The notes under the pieces were generated by a model that saw nothing but the letters and a program-made list of their open reading frames with translations, did no database searches and was not told where the DNA came from. This document shows, piece after piece, positions 9,754 through 17,444 of a DNA stretch of 64,000 nt (position 1 is its first letter; the number at the start of each line of letters is the position of its first letter). The DNA lies in contig NZ_POSP01000001.1 in assembly GCF_002885975.1 (NCBI RefSeq), positions 496,001 to 560,000 on the forward strand. Direction: 5' to 3'. Both the position numbers and the translations under genes were made by a program. Source of the DNA: Paucibacter aquatile (GTDB taxonomy: Bacteria > Pseudomonadota > Gammaproteobacteria > Burkholderiales > Burkholderiaceae_C).

Positions 9754-10032
9754 TCAAGGCCGTTGCGTGGCGCGCCGCCGCAGCCATCTTGCGATCAGCG
9801 TTCCCAGGCCGGCCAGGGCCAGGCCCAGCAGGCTGCTGGTGATCAGGGCCACGCTGAGCATGGAGTCGCCGCTGCCCGGAGCGCGCGGCAGCAGCTCGAG
9901 GATCAGCACGCTGGTCGGCCACATGCCGGCCGCCAGCAGCCATGCCGCCAGCGGGTGCAGGCCGCGGCGCAGCAGCCAGCTGGGGGCCATCAAGCAGGCC
10001 AGGGCCAGGACGGTCAGGATGAGAACGACCAT
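9754..10032 (-). CDS. small membrane protein, 92 aa
   Basis: Three hydrophobic segments (about residues 2-19, 26-45 and 58-80) are joined by short loops. The end is strongly basic (RWLRRRATQRP), which by the positive-inside rule places the C-terminus in the cytoplasm. No family was recognised. It lies between a TPR membrane protein and the lipase gene on the same strand. The frame is plausible in composition, but its small size keeps confidence modest. Confidence 0.5.
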   Translation of the reverse strand: MVVLILTVLALACLMAPSWLLRRGLHPLAAWLLAAGMWPTSVLILELLPRAPGSGDSMLSVALITSSLLGLALAGLGTLIARWLRRRATQRP

Positions 10033-10080
10033 GGAGTTGGCTGCAGGTGCGGAACGCTCAGTTCATCGGGCGCGCGGCGG

Positions 10081-10602
10081 TCACCGACCGTTCCGACTTA
10101 CAAAGCGGTCCCGCGCTTGGCTGTACTGTGGCTCCAGCACAGCGACATTGATCGCGCGTGCGAGCTGAGCTTCGGCCTTGTCACGTTCCACTTCGGGCAG
10201 CAGCGCGAGATAGCGGAACCAGGCCCAGAGAAAGAGCCGCGCACCGAGCAGAATCAGCGGCAGGATCAGCATCACACAGGCAATGATCACTGCAAGCAGT
10301 GTCAGGAGATTGTCGTCCCGGCGGGCCGGCAGCCAGCTATCTAGCCTGCGCGCCACCAGGACCAAGGGGCTGATGGCGAGCAGCAGCGCCGACGGAAACA
10401 AGAGCCAGGCCACCAGCCGATGACGAATCCGGCACCAGCCCCGGCTTTGCGAGCACTGCAGGCGTGCGTGCTCCAAGGCGTCAAGCAATTCCCGGTTGTC
10501 CGGCTCGGCGCTCAGCGCCGCCTCCAGGCAGGCGACCGCACGGTTGAAGCGGCCGTACTGCAAAAGAATGCCGGCGCGCCGGACGGCTGGGTGTGACTTC
10601 AT
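10081..10602 (-). CDS. TPR-like N-terminus with two membrane segments
   Basis: The first 50 residues or so of this 173-residue protein read like one to two tetratricopeptide helices (GRFNRAVACLEAALSAEPDN). Two hydrophobic segments follow at about residues 64-84 and 98-120, then a cytoplasmic-looking charged tail (EVERDKAEAQLARAI). The pattern suggests a small inner-membrane scaffold. The function is unknown. It sits between the sensor kinase and the small membrane protein on the same strand. Confidence 0.6.
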   Translation of the reverse strand: MKSHPAVRRAGILLQYGRFNRAVACLEAALSAEPDNRELLDALEHARLQCSQSRGWCRIRHRLVAWLLFPSALLLAISPLVLVARRLDSWLPARRDDNLLTLLAVIIACVMLILPLILLGARLFLWAWFRYLALLPEVERDKAEAQLARAINVAVLEPQYSQARDRFVSRNGR

Positions 10603-10657
10603 CCGAGGTTGGTGGTCTTTGCAATGTCAAGGCCTAAGGATAGATCAGCCGACCCGC

Positions 10658-12019
10658 TCAAGACATGGTGTGCTCAGTTCGTGTGCCAGTGTCGAGGGCT
10701 GATGGTTCGCTCGGCGCGCCCATCAGGCTGACGGTGGTCCAGCCCGAGGCGTGCTGCAGCTCCAGCCTCAGGCCATGGCGCTCGGCCAGGCGGCGCACGA
10801 TGGGCAGGCCCAGGCCCAGGCCGGCGCTGCCTTCGCCCTTGAGGCCGGGCTGGCGGCCGGCCGCGTCGGTACCCAGCAAGGCCTCGGGCGGCGCGGCGCT
10901 GGCATTGGCAATGCTCAGGCGCTGCGCATCGGCGCTGATGCGGATCTGCGGCGTTTGCCGGTGGGCCAGGGCGTTGCCGAGCAGATTGGTCAGCAGCAGC
11001 TGAGTCAGCGCCGGTGGCCAGGGGCGGGTGAGGGTGGCCGGCACCTCAAGCTCAAGATCGATGCCCTGCTGATCCAGCAAGGGGGCGTGGGCCAGCACCA
11101 GCTGTTCGATCTGGGGCAGCAGGGCCTGCGGCTCGGCCTGACCCAAGATCGGGCTCGGGCTCAGGCTCGGGCTGGCTTCGCGGGACAGGGCCAGCAGCAA
11201 CTCCACCGTTTGCTGCAACTGCCAGAGCGCGGCGCGCATGGAGTTGAGCGTGGCGCTCTGCGCAGGCGGCAAGCCCTGGCCGGCCAGGCGCTCGCAGGCC
11301 AGGCTCAGCACGGCCAGCGGTGTGCGCAGCTCGTGGCTGGCATCGCGGCTGAAGGCCTGTTCGCGGGCGATGAACTCGCGCGTGCGCTGGTTCAGCTGGG
11401 CCAGATGGGCTGCCAGCAGGCCGACCTCATCGTCGCCATAACGCGCCGCCAGATCGGTGGGTAGCTGTTCTGGCTGGCTCTGCGCCACGGTCTGCGCCAA
11501 CCGGGCCAGGGGCGCACTGGTGCGCCGCGCCAGCCACCAGCCCAGGCCCAGGGCCAGCAGGGCCAGGCCGCCGCCCCAGGCGCCCAGCCAGACCAGCAGC
11601 TGCCGGCGCATGGGCCGCACGATCAGCTGGCCGCTGACCTCGGCGACCAAGAGGGCGCCCTGCTCGGGCAAGGGCCAGAGGTGGTAGTGGCGGCCTTGCT
11701 CCCCGCTGAGCTCGCGGGACCGGGGCTCGCGCAGGCGCGCCCGCGCCAGGTCTTCGGGCAGGGCCTGGCCAGGCCGGTACAGGCGGATGAAGTCCTGCGC
11801 CGGCTCGCGCCAGCCCTGGCCGGCACGAAGACTGATGTCTTGGGCTTGGGCTTCCTGGCGCAGTGCGCTGTCGAAGAACTGGTCTTCGACGGTGTAGACA
11901 AAGGCCATGGCAAAGAGGCCGAACAGCGCGCTGACCAGCACGGTGTAGCCGGTGAAGGCCAGCATCAGGCGCTGCCGCAGGCGGGCGCGGTAGCCGCTGG
12001 TGTGGAGGCTCAGGCTCAT
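10658..12019 (-). CDS. sensor histidine kinase, QseC/PmrB-like
   Basis: The 453-residue protein has a transmembrane segment at about 22-43, a periplasmic loop of about 95 residues, a second segment at about 142-163, a HAMP-like linker and the dimerisation H-box with His229 (FSRDASHELRTPL). The ATPase part keeps an N-box (LLTNLLGNALAHR) and a glycine-rich GLGLGLPIVRRL motif. The D-box is poorly preserved: the usual DxGxG text is replaced by IANASAAPPEALLG. It overlaps the response regulator by ATGA at 12016-12019. The signal is unknown. Confidence 0.85.
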   Translation of the reverse strand: MSLSLHTSGYRARLRQRLMLAFTGYTVLVSALFGLFAMAFVYTVEDQFFDSALRQEAQAQDISLRAGQGWREPAQDFIRLYRPGQALPEDLARARLREPRSRELSGEQGRHYHLWPLPEQGALLVAEVSGQLIVRPMRRQLLVWLGAWGGGLALLALGLGWWLARRTSAPLARLAQTVAQSQPEQLPTDLAARYGDDEVGLLAAHLAQLNQRTREFIAREQAFSRDASHELRTPLAVLSLACERLAGQGLPPAQSATLNSMRAALWQLQQTVELLLALSREASPSLSPSPILGQAEPQALLPQIEQLVLAHAPLLDQQGIDLELEVPATLTRPWPPALTQLLLTNLLGNALAHRQTPQIRISADAQRLSIANASAAPPEALLGTDAAGRQPGLKGEGSAGLGLGLPIVRRLAERHGLRLELQHASGWTTVSLMGAPSEPSALDTGTRTEHTMS

Positions 12020-12711
12020 GCGGGAAGGTCCAGGCGCAGGCCGACACTGTGCACGGTCTTGACCAGGCCTTGCGCCGGCCCCAGGGCCTGGCGCAGGGTG
12101 TAGAGGTGGCTGCGCAGGGCGTCGGATTCGGGCCGCTCGTCGGCCCAGAGGGTGTGCTGCAGCTCGCTGCGGCTGAGCGTGCGCGGGTGAGCCTCGGCCA
12201 GGGCCAGCAGCAGGCGGTAGGCCTGGCGGGGCAGGGTCGGCAAGACCTGACCCTCGATGCGCACTTCGGCACTGCGCCGGTCGATTTGCAGCGGGCCGCG
12301 TTCCAGCAGGGGGCTGCGGCCCAGCTCGCCACGCCGGGACAGGGCCTGGCAGCGCCAGAGCAGTTCCTCGCCGGAAAAGGGCTTGAGCAGGTAATCGTCG
12401 GCGCCGGCGGCGAAGCCCTGACCCTTGTCGGCCAGGCTGTCGCGCGCGGTCAGCATCAGCACCGGGATGTGGCGATCGGCTTGCTGGCGCAGGCGCTGGC
12501 AGACCTGCAGCCCGTCGAGGCCTGGCAGGCCCAGGTCCAGTAGCAGCACGTCGGGCGGCTGCTCCAGGGCCAGCTGCAGGCCCAGGCGGCCGTCGCTGGC
12601 TTCCTCGACCCGCCAGCCGGCGGCCTGCAGCACCTCGACGATCTGGGCGCGCAGCGGCGCGTGGTCTTCGACCACGAGGATGCGCAGAGCCTGGCCAGTG
12701 GGTGGCGACAT
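12016..12711 (-). CDS. OmpR-family response regulator
   Basis: The 231-residue protein has an N-terminal receiver with acidic pocket VVEDH, phospho-acceptor Asp59 (LLLDLGLPG), Thr in MLTARD and Lys in YLLKPF. A winged-helix DNA-binding domain follows (LSRSELQHTLW, then a SDALRSHLYTLRQAL recognition helix). It is the first gene of the pair and is translationally coupled to the kinase. Its gene starts 17 bp after the end of the Hsp31-like gene, so the three may be co-transcribed. Targets are unknown; acid stress and metal regulons are common for this QseB/PmrA-like branch. Confidence 0.9.
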   Translation of the reverse strand: MSPPTGQALRILVVEDHAPLRAQIVEVLQAAGWRVEEASDGRLGLQLALEQPPDVLLLDLGLPGLDGLQVCQRLRQQADRHIPVLMLTARDSLADKGQGFAAGADDYLLKPFSGEELLWRCQALSRRGELGRSPLLERGPLQIDRRSAEVRIEGQVLPTLPRQAYRLLLALAEAHPRTLSRSELQHTLWADERPESDALRSHLYTLRQALGPAQGLVKTVHSVGLRLDLPA

Positions 12712-12728
12712 GGGGTGGGGTGGCTCGA

Positions 12729-13802
12729 TCAGGGTTGCGTTTGGGTGACGGTGGCCAACGATTGTTTCGCTTCCTGGATGGTCAGGCTCAGACGCTCGTG
12801 CTTGAAGTGCGACTCGGCTAGGCGCATCAGCGAAAGCGCTTGGCGGCGGCTCGCATCATCGCCGGCATTCTTGAACTGGTAGACGCCCAGCATGGCGATC
12901 AGCTCCATTTTGTAGGCTTTGGCATCGGCGGCCAGCTGCGCTTGCACAGCGGCCTGTTCGCCCTCCAGCCAGCGCTGGGCCAGGCTCATGGTGGCTTCAT
13001 CGCGGAAGGGCTGGCGAGCCTTGGGCTCCTGACCCAGCGCGCGCAGCACGGCCTCGGTCATGGCGGTGGTGGAGAAGGGGTTCTGGCCGGTGATCAGGCG
13101 GCCGTCCACCACCACCTTGGGCATCATCAGCGAGGCTTCGTCCCAGCGCGCGCCTTGGGCCTTGAGCTTGTCTTCCAGCAGCCAGGGAAACTGCGCCGCC
13201 CATTTCTTGCCGAAGGCGGCTTCTTCCTCGTTGCTGAAACCGGTGAGGCGGCGGCCGGCGACCAGGGGCTGGCCATCGGCGCGCCGCACCTCGGCCAGGG
13301 CGGCCGGGCCGTGGCAGACGGCGGCGATCACGCCGCCCTGGGCGTCCATCTCGCGCAGCAGGGTGTGCAGGCCGGGGTCTTTGGGCAGGTCGAACATGGC
13401 GCCCTTGCCGCCCATGACCAGCACGGCGCGGTAGTCGCTGGCCTTCAGTTCGGCGGTGCTGCGGGTTTGCTTCAGGGCGGCCAGGGCTTGCGGGTCGGCG
13501 GCCAGGCGGCTGTTGTAGTCGTCGCTCGGGTCGTAGCGGTCGGCCTCGACGGCGCCGCCCTTGGGGCTGGCGACCTCGACGTTCAGGCCGTTGGCACGCA
13601 GCAGCAGCCAGGCTTGGGCGAACTCGTCCATCTCAAAGCCGGGCCGGGTCTTGCCTTGGTCGCGGCCTTCACCGCTGACGACGATCAGGATCTTGCTGCT
13701 CGCGGGCGTGGCCAGGGCCGGGCTCCAGCTGGCGGCTGCCAGCAGGGCTGTGAGGGCGGTGAGTGCCGTGCTGAGACGGCGCAGGAAACGGGGTGCTTTC
13801 AT
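12729..13802 (-). CDS. exported DJ-1/PfpI (Hsp31-like) protein with C-terminal extension
   Basis: The product is 357 residues with a cleavable signal peptide (ends near SWSPALA). The DJ-1/PfpI domain includes GFEMDE, which carries the conserved glutamate, and the nucleophile elbow with Cys163-His164 (AVCHGPAAL). This resembles Hsp31-type glyoxalase/chaperone proteins. A helical extension of about 90 residues follows from about residue 265 and was not recognised. A periplasmic form is less usual than the cytosolic one. Role in carbonyl stress is family knowledge, not shown here. The gene is followed by the two-component genes. Confidence 0.8.
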   Translation of the reverse strand: MKAPRFLRRLSTALTALTALLAAASWSPALATPASSKILIVVSGEGRDQGKTRPGFEMDEFAQAWLLLRANGLNVEVASPKGGAVEADRYDPSDDYNSRLAADPQALAALKQTRSTAELKASDYRAVLVMGGKGAMFDLPKDPGLHTLLREMDAQGGVIAAVCHGPAALAEVRRADGQPLVAGRRLTGFSNEEEAAFGKKWAAQFPWLLEDKLKAQGARWDEASLMMPKVVVDGRLITGQNPFSTTAMTEAVLRALGQEPKARQPFRDEATMSLAQRWLEGEQAAVQAQLAADAKAYKMELIAMLGVYQFKNAGDDASRRQALSLMRLAESHFKHERLSLTIQEAKQSLATVTQTQP

Positions 13803-13862
13803 TCGGGGATCTCCAGAGCTTCAGGGTGAACCCAGTCTAGAAATCCCCGTGTGAAGCCGATG

Positions 13863-15884
13863 TCAAGCCATGCCCTGATGCCTCAGCAAGGCATCGATCT
13901 GCGGCTCGCGGCCGCGGAAGGCCTTGAAGCTGTCCATGGCCGGCCGTGAGCCGCCGACTTCCAGGATGTTGTGCAGATAGCGGCGGCCGGTGTCGGCGTT
14001 GAACACGCCTTCCACCTCGAAGGCGCTCCAGGCATCGGCGCTGAGCAGTTCCGCCCATTTGTAGCTGTAGTAGCCGGCCGAGTAGCCGCCCGCGAAGATG
14101 TGCGAGAAGCTGTGCTGGCTTCGGTTGAAGTCGGGCGACTTCATCACCGCCACTTCGCTGCGCACCTCGTTGAGCACGGCCTGGATCTGCGCCGCGCTGC
14201 CGGTCTCGGCATGCAGGCGCATGTCGAAGAGGGCGAACTCGATCTGGCGCAGGGTCTGCATGCCGCTCTGGAAGTTCTTGGCCGCCAGCATCTTGTCGAA
14301 GAGCTCGCGGGGCAGGGGCTCGCCGCTGTCCACATGGGCGGTCAGCTGCTGCAGCACCTCCCATTCCCAGCAGAAGTTTTCCATGAACTGACTGGGCAGC
14401 TCGACGGCATCCCACTCGACACCTGAGATGCCGGAGACGCCCAGCTCGTCCACCTGGGTCAGCAGGTGGTGCAGGCCGTGGCCGAACTCGTGGAACAGGG
14501 TGGTGACGTCGTCATGCGTCAGCAAGGCCGGCTTGTCACCGACGGGCTGGGTGAAGTTGCAGACCAGCTGGGCCACCGGTGTTTGCTGCGTGCCCTCGGG
14601 TCGGGCCCAGCGGCTGCGCACCTCGTCCATCCAGGCGCCGGGGCGCTTGCCTGGGCGGGCGTAGAGGTCGAGGTAGAACTGGCCGACCAGGGCGCCATTC
14701 CGCTCCAAACGGTAGAACTTGACGGACTCGTGCCAGACCTCGGCGGCCTGCTCATGGATCGTCACCTGAAACAGGCGCTCGATGATGCTGAACAGGCCGG
14801 CCAGCACGCGCGGCACCGGGAAGTACTGGCGCACGGCTTCGTCGCTGAAGGCGTAGCGCGCTTCCTTGAGCTTTTCGGAGGCGTAGGCCGTGTCCCAGGC
14901 CTGCAGCTCGGCCAGGCCCAGCTCGCGGGCCGCGAACTCGCGCAGCTCGGCCAGGTCTTTCTCGGCAAAGGGGCGGGCGCGGCGGGCCAGGTCACGCAGG
15001 AAATCGAGCACCTGCTGCGGCGAATCGGCCATCTTGGCGGCCAGCGAAGCTTCCGCGAAATTGGCAAAACCCAGCAGCGCGGCTTCTTCCTGTCGCAGCT
15101 GCAGCAGCTCCTGCATCACGACGCTGTTGTCCTGCTCGGGCTTGTCGCCCAGCTCGCTGGCGCGCGTGACGTAGGCGGTGTAGAGCCGCTGGCGCAGGCC
15201 GCGGTGGCTGCCGTACTGCATGACAGGTAGGTAACTGGGGAAATGCAGGGTGAGCTTGAAACCTTCCTTGCCTTCGGCCTCGGCGGCGGCCCGGGCGGCT
15301 TGCACAGCGTCGGCCGGCACGCCGGCCATCTCGTCGGCGCTGGCGTAGTAGGCATAGCCGTCGGTGGCGTCCAGCACATGCTCGGAGAAGGTCTGAGCCA
15401 GCTCGGCGCTGCGCTCCTGGATGGCGGCGAAGCGGGTCTTGGCCTCGCCCTGCAGCTCGGCGCCGGAGAGCACGAAATCACGCAGCCAGAGCTTGAGCGC
15501 CTGCTGGCGCGCCGGCTTCAGCGTGGCTGCGGCCGGGCTGGCGGCGATGGCCTTGTACTTGGCGTAGAGCCGCTCGTCCGAACCCTGGCGGGTGAAGAAC
15601 TCGGTGACGGCCGGCAGAGCGGCGTTGTAGGCCTCGCGCAGCTCGGGCGTGTTGGCCACGGCATTGAGGTGGCCGACGGCGCCCCAGGCGGCGCCCAGAC
15701 GCTCGGTGGCCACGCCGAGGCTGGCGGACAAGGCCTCGTAGTCGGCCGGCGTGGCTTCCGATGTGGCCAGGGTCAGGGCTGCATCGGCTTCTTTCAGCAA
15801 CTGCTCGACCGCCGGGGCGATGTGCTCGGGGCGGATGCTGGCAAAGGCCGGCAGGGCGGCGGTGGACAGCAGCGGATTGCTCAT
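13863..15884 (-). CDS. prlC: oligopeptidase A (M3 family)
   Basis: This cytoplasmic zinc endopeptidase degrades short peptides, including signal peptides released from the membrane. The zinc motif H465-E-F-G-H469 is followed by the family's downstream ligand region (GVEWDAVELPSQFMENF). Length, 673 residues, is close to the 680 of E. coli PrlC. Its ATG overlaps the stop codon of folD (ATGA, 15881-15884), so the two are translationally coupled. The pairing of folD and prlC is common in Burkholderiales. Nothing is missing at either end. Confidence 0.95.
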   Translation of the reverse strand: MSNPLLSTAALPAFASIRPEHIAPAVEQLLKEADAALTLATSEATPADYEALSASLGVATERLGAAWGAVGHLNAVANTPELREAYNAALPAVTEFFTRQGSDERLYAKYKAIAASPAAATLKPARQQALKLWLRDFVLSGAELQGEAKTRFAAIQERSAELAQTFSEHVLDATDGYAYYASADEMAGVPADAVQAARAAAEAEGKEGFKLTLHFPSYLPVMQYGSHRGLRQRLYTAYVTRASELGDKPEQDNSVVMQELLQLRQEEAALLGFANFAEASLAAKMADSPQQVLDFLRDLARRARPFAEKDLAELREFAARELGLAELQAWDTAYASEKLKEARYAFSDEAVRQYFPVPRVLAGLFSIIERLFQVTIHEQAAEVWHESVKFYRLERNGALVGQFYLDLYARPGKRPGAWMDEVRSRWARPEGTQQTPVAQLVCNFTQPVGDKPALLTHDDVTTLFHEFGHGLHHLLTQVDELGVSGISGVEWDAVELPSQFMENFCWEWEVLQQLTAHVDSGEPLPRELFDKMLAAKNFQSGMQTLRQIEFALFDMRLHAETGSAAQIQAVLNEVRSEVAVMKSPDFNRSQHSFSHIFAGGYSAGYYSYKWAELLSADAWSAFEVEGVFNADTGRRYLHNILEVGGSRPAMDSFKAFRGREPQIDALLRHQGMA

Positions 15885-16759
15885 ACGGCGCCTGCGGCTT
15901 GGGCGGCGGCGGCGGTGCGCTCGGCCGACTCGAGGGTGTTGACCAGCAGCATGGTGATGGTCATGGGGCCGACGCCACCAGGAACCGGGGTGATCCAGCC
16001 GGCCACGTCCTTGACGCCCACGAAATCGACGTCGCCGCAGAGCTTGCCTTCATCGTTGCGGTTCATGCCCACATCGATGACCACGGCGCCGGGCTTGACC
16101 ATGTCGGCGGTCAGCACATCGCGCTTGCCCACGGCAGCCACGACGATGTCGGCCTGGCGGGTGTGCTGGGCCAGATCGGCGGTGCCGCTGTGGCAGACCG
16201 TCACGGTGGCATTGGCCTGCAGCAGCATCATGGCCATGGGTTTGCCGACGATGTTGGAGCGGCCGATCACCACGGCATGCTTGCCGCGCAGGTCCTTCAT
16301 GCCGATGCTTTCCAGCATCTTCATGCAGCCGTAGGGCGTGCAGGCCTTGAAGCCGGTCTCACCCACCATCAGCGCACCGGCGCTCTCGATCGCGAAGCCG
16401 TCCACGTCCTTGGCGGGCGAGATGGCCTCGATGACCTTGTGATCGTCGATGTGTTTGGGCAGGGGCAGTTGCACCAGGATGCCGTGAATGGCGGGGTCCT
16501 TGTTCAGGGCCTCGACGCGGGCCAGCAACTCGGCTTCGCTCATGCTCGCGTCGTACTTTTCCAGCACCGAGTGCAGGCCGGCGTCGGCGCAGGCCTTGAC
16601 CTTGTTGCGCACATAGACCTGGGAGGCTGGGTTGTCGCCCACCAGCACCACGGCCAGGCCCGGCTTCAAGCCCTGGGCCGTCAGCGCCGCGGCGCGTTGC
16701 GCCACCTCGGCGCGGACTTGTTGGGACAGGGCGTTGCCGTCGATCAGTTGGGCGGTCAT
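15881..16759 (-). CDS. folD: methylenetetrahydrofolate dehydrogenase / cyclohydrolase
   Basis: This bifunctional enzyme interconverts methylene-, methenyl- and formyl-tetrahydrofolate with NADP. It acts in the cytosol in one-carbon metabolism. The catalytic Tyr/Lys motif (YVRNKVKACADAG), the QLPLPKH motif and the NADP-binding GRSNIVGKPMAMML motif are all present. Start 16759 gives MTAQLIDGNAL and a normal length of 292 residues. An in-frame ATG 33 bases upstream would add an unlikely tail. It is first in an operon with prlC. Confidence 0.96.
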   Translation of the reverse strand: MTAQLIDGNALSQQVRAEVAQRAAALTAQGLKPGLAVVLVGDNPASQVYVRNKVKACADAGLHSVLEKYDASMSEAELLARVEALNKDPAIHGILVQLPLPKHIDDHKVIEAISPAKDVDGFAIESAGALMVGETGFKACTPYGCMKMLESIGMKDLRGKHAVVIGRSNIVGKPMAMMLLQANATVTVCHSGTADLAQHTRQADIVVAAVGKRDVLTADMVKPGAVVIDVGMNRNDEGKLCGDVDFVGVKDVAGWITPVPGGVGPMTITMLLVNTLESAERTAAAAQAAGAV

Positions 16760-16780
16760 GTTTGTGCTTCCAGAAATGCA

Positions 16781-16805
16781 ACGAGGCCGCATTCAGCGGC
16801 CTCGT
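16781..16805 (-). terminator. hairpin after the FixJ-like gene
   Basis: A perfect 10-bp stem (ACGAGGCCGC at 16781-16790 and its complement at 16796-16805) surrounds the loop ATTCA. It lies just past the stop of the response regulator, and on the minus strand it is followed by TGCATTTCT. It probably ends the kinase/regulator transcript before folD, although the T-tract is weak. Confidence 0.6.
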
Positions 16806-16820
16806 CAGGGTGAGTCGATA

Positions 16821-17444
16821 TCAGGCCTTGGCCGGTGCGCCCAGGGCGATCTTGAGCAGATCAGCCACGGTGTTGGCGTTCAGCTTTTCCATGATGTTGG
16901 CGCGGTGCGCTTCCACCGTCTTGATGCTGATGCCCAGGTCATCGGCGATCTGCTTGTTCAGGCGGCCGGCGACGATGCGCTCCAGCACCTGGGATTCACG
17001 CGTGGTCAGGCGCGAGAGCAGGGCGTCGCGGCTGGCGGCTTCCTGGTGGGTGGAGAAGGCGTTGCGGGCCTGGTCCAGCATGCGCTCGACCAGGGCGACC
17101 AGCTCGTCTTCCTTGAAGGGCTTTTCGATGAAGTCCATCGCGCCCTTCTTCATGGTCTGCACCGCCATCGGCACATCGCCGTGGCCGGTGATGAAGACCA
17201 CGGGCAGGGGGCTGTGGCGCTCGATCAGGCGATCTTGCAGCTCCAGGCCGCTCATGCCTTCCATGCGGATGTCGGCGATCAGACAAGCGACTTCGCGCGG
17301 GTCGTAGCGGCTGAGGAAGGACTCGGCGGAGTCGAAGCACTTGACCCGGTAGTCCTTGCCTTCGAGCAGCCATTGCAGCGAGTCGCGTACGGCCTCGTCA
17401 TCATCGACGACGTAGACATTGCCCTTCTTCGGAATCAGACTCAT
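16821..17444 (-). CDS. FixJ/NarL-type response regulator
   Basis: The 207-residue protein has a FixJ-like receiver (acidic pocket VVDDDEAVR, Asp58 in LIADIRM, Thr in FITGHGD, Lys in IEKPF) joined to a LuxR-type helix-turn-helix (LTTRESQVLERIVAG, then ISIKTVEAHRANIM). This is the FixJ/StyR/TodR/TmoT layout. It is translationally coupled to the kinase (ATGA at 17441-17444). Position beside the pyruvate dehydrogenase genes suggests control of central carbon flow, which is inference. Confidence 0.9.
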   Translation of the reverse strand: MSLIPKKGNVYVVDDDEAVRDSLQWLLEGKDYRVKCFDSAESFLSRYDPREVACLIADIRMEGMSGLELQDRLIERHSPLPVVFITGHGDVPMAVQTMKKGAMDFIEKPFKEDELVALVERMLDQARNAFSTHQEAASRDALLSRLTTRESQVLERIVAGRLNKQIADDLGISIKTVEAHRANIMEKLNANTVADLLKIALGAPAKA